Below, piece by piece: positions 7,607-8,860 of a stretch of 8,860 nucleotides of DNA. The DNA is from Acidobacteriota bacterium (GTDB lineage: Bacteria; Acidobacteriota; Blastocatellia; Pyrinomonadales; Pyrinomonadaceae): the NCBI GenBank assembly GCA_013813755.1, contig JACCRD010000025.1, positions 1 to 8,860 on the forward strand, read 5' to 3'. Position 1 is the stretch's first letter; each line of letters opens with the position of its first letter. Position numbers and translations under genes: made by a program. The notes under the pieces are model-generated. The model searched no databases, was not told the DNA's origin, and was given only the letters and a program-made list of their open reading frames with translations.

Positions 7607-7683
7607 CTTGATAAGATTTATTAAATCAAATGCATCCAAAACACTGACGCTCTCGAATAAATTCAAAAAGGAAAACTGAAAAA

Positions 7684-8517
7684 ATGGCTTTTGAAACGAA
7701 AAGAGAAGTTCTTGAATGGTATGAAAAACAACCGAGAACGCTGACCAAAGAATTTATCGATAATATTAATTGGAAGGACATAAAAAATTATCCGCTTGAT
7801 GAGAAATTTGTGCCGGTTCTGCTTTATATGCGTGATGTTGAAGCTTTGACCGATATGTATTACGAAGAACTTCGGCGTACACCGACGGGGAAAGACCCGA
7901 TCATCAGCAAATTTATGGAACGCTGGAGCAACGAAGAACAGACGCACGGCGAAATCCTAAACCGTTTTTTGAACGAAGCGGGAATTGAAACAGAAGAAAA
8001 ATGGCAGCATCAGGTGAGAAAAGCGGTTTCAACATATTACACAATTAACAATTATCTGATAACGTCCCTCACAAACCTTGTCGGCAGACGGTTTACGGCA
8101 ACGCATATGACTTTTGGGGCGATTCACGAAATGTCCACTACGCAGGGCTACCGCCGTTTGAAAGAGCTTGCCGATCATCCGATTTTAACCCAGATACTGG
8201 ACGGGATTATCCGCGAAGAATCAGCGCACACCAATTTTTACCGCAGCGTGGCGCGGATCGAACTGGGAAATTCCGAGACCACACGGAAACTGGCGCGCTT
8301 TATCGTCAAAAATTTCTGGACTCCGGTCGGCAGCGGAGCAAAAACGAAAAAGGAATCAGATTACACAATAGCTACGCTTTTTCAGGGAAGCGAAGGTCTC
8401 GAATCACTTGACAGAAATGTTTCTCAAAGGATCCAAACGCTTCCCGGATTCGACGGAATAACAAAGGTCAGCGACAAAATCGGTCTGATTGTTTCGCAAC
8501 ACACTTTGACTGTTTAG
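7684..8517 (+). CDS. Acyl-ACP desaturase-like ferritin-fold di-iron protein
   Basis: 277-residue soluble helical protein with the iron-ligand pattern of the acyl-ACP desaturase family, which uses O2 and electrons from ferredoxin to put a cis double bond into an acyl chain carried on ACP. Seen: Glu53 in RDVEAL (50-55), first-helix ligand; WSNEEQTHGEIL (81-92), matching the family's W-x-x-E-E-x-x-H-G with Glu85 and His88; Glu149 in AIHEMS (146-151), third-helix ligand; REESAHTNFY (177-186), matching E-x-x-H with Glu179 and His182. All six expected ligand positions (four Glu, two His) are filled. Length resembles compact mycobacterial DesA2-type proteins (about 275) rather than plant enzymes (about 360). 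Other ferritin-like oxygenases such as AurF/CmlI are less likely given the EExxHG pattern. Start ATG 7684 has AAGGA at 7668-7672, 11 bases upstream. It is a single gene, divergent from the kinase; the next gene is convergent. Substrate and product are unknown. Confidence 0.82.
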   Translation: MAFETKREVLEWYEKQPRTLTKEFIDNINWKDIKNYPLDEKFVPVLLYMRDVEALTDMYYEELRRTPTGKDPIISKFMERWSNEEQTHGEILNRFLNEAGIETEEKWQHQVRKAVSTYYTINNYLITSLTNLVGRRFTATHMTFGAIHEMSTTQGYRRLKELADHPILTQILDGIIREESAHTNFYRSVARIELGNSETTRKLARFIVKNFWTPVGSGAKTKKESDYTIATLFQGSEGLESLDRNVSQRIQTLPGFDGITKVSDKIGLIVSQHTLTV

Positions 8518-8580
8518 AACTATTCATCAAAGATAAAAATTGAGAATTAATTAAAAAACGAAATACGCTTATTTGTCAGC
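8518..8580. other. Convergent intergenic spacer
   Basis: 63-base AT-rich gap between the desaturase stop and the stop of the MBL-fold gene. I see no hairpin strong enough to call a terminator and no other signal. Confidence 0.5.
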
Positions 8581-8860
8581 TCATAATTCCCTGTAAAATT
8601 CGACATCCTCTTTTAATTCAACCGCGATTTTGTGTTCGGTTTCGGCGTAATCGAGATGGGCGATTGTTTCGCTGATTGCTAAAAAGCCGTGAATGTTTTT
8701 ACCGATTGCGTCAGGGAAAAGTTTTTGAGAAATATCGAATGCCGTCGCGCCTTCTTTTGAAACAAACTCGATAATTTTGCGTTGGCGTTCGTCAATCGAG
8801 CGGACGTATCGATGAAAAATTTCTTCAAAATCAAAAATCGGTTCACCGTGTCCGCCGTAA
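8581..8860 (-). CDS. MBL-fold metallo-hydrolase, C-terminal fragment (5' end beyond window)
   Basis: The minus strand reads open from the window edge to a TGA at 8581-8583, giving the last 92 residues of a protein whose start lies to the right. The fragment opens with YGGHGEPI (residues 1-8), the form of the GHG metal-ligand loop near the end of metallo-beta-lactamase-fold hydrolases of the LACTB2/glyoxalase II-like branch. This is followed by a helix with HR..R...ER (16-25) and a small winged-helix-like segment (about 26-75) with the pattern I-x-E-x-V-x-x-x-G-A-T and A-H-L, as in LACTB2-type proteins. The main active-site HxHxDH motif is off the window, so the reaction cannot be named. The stop is convergent with the desaturase gene. 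Confidence 0.8.
   Translation of the reverse strand, partial: YGGHGEPIFDFEEIFHRYVRSIDERQRKIIEFVSKEGATAFDISQKLFPDAIGKNIHGFLAISETIAHLDYAETEHKIAVELKEDVEFYREL

Overview
The window holds six complete or nearly complete protein genes plus one gene fragment. It has no recognisable RNA gene, mobile element or CRISPR array. Base composition is moderate, with AT-rich spacers. The mix is a glycine-rich RRM protein, the murein-recycling ligase Mpl, a soluble cytochrome P450, a large CHASE3/PAS hybrid histidine kinase and a compact di-iron acyl-ACP desaturase. This suggests a free-living Gram-negative environmental bacterium, and an acidobacterium of the Blastocatellia/Pyrinomonadales type is my best guess. 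That placement rests on gene content and style, not on a marker gene, so it is tentative.

Layout, left to right. Positions 1-349 (minus) are an RRM RNA-binding protein whose Gly/Arg tail runs off the window, preceded by a 320-base AT-rich non-coding leader. Positions 670-3262 (minus) are a two-gene unit: a class I/II PLP aminotransferase followed after 22 bases by mpl. A 74-base divergent promoter region separates it from a cytochrome P450 on the plus strand (3337-4692). The P450 converges, with 27 bases between stop codons, on a 919-residue membrane-bound hybrid histidine kinase (4720-7479, minus). A 204-base divergent region, with a good promoter for the kinase and a perfect 7+7 inverted repeat, leads to an acyl-ACP desaturase-like di-iron protein (7684-8517, plus). 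The 3' end of an MBL-fold hydrolase gene (8581-8860, minus) closes the window.

How the genes may work together. Mpl reattaches recycled murein tripeptide to UDP-MurNAc in the cytoplasm; the upstream aminotransferase is probably co-transcribed, but its substrate cannot be read from sequence. The P450 and the desaturase are both O2-activating iron enzymes of types that often act on fatty acyl chains. They flank a membrane sensor kinase that has no dedicated response regulator in view. A link between membrane sensing and lipid oxidation is an attractive but unproven reading. No clearly undescribed system is visible. The points most worth checking are the desaturase upstream palindrome, the kinase/desaturase divergent pairing, and a run of genes that lack Shine-Dalgarno sequences and have promoter-like -10 boxes very close to the start codon.
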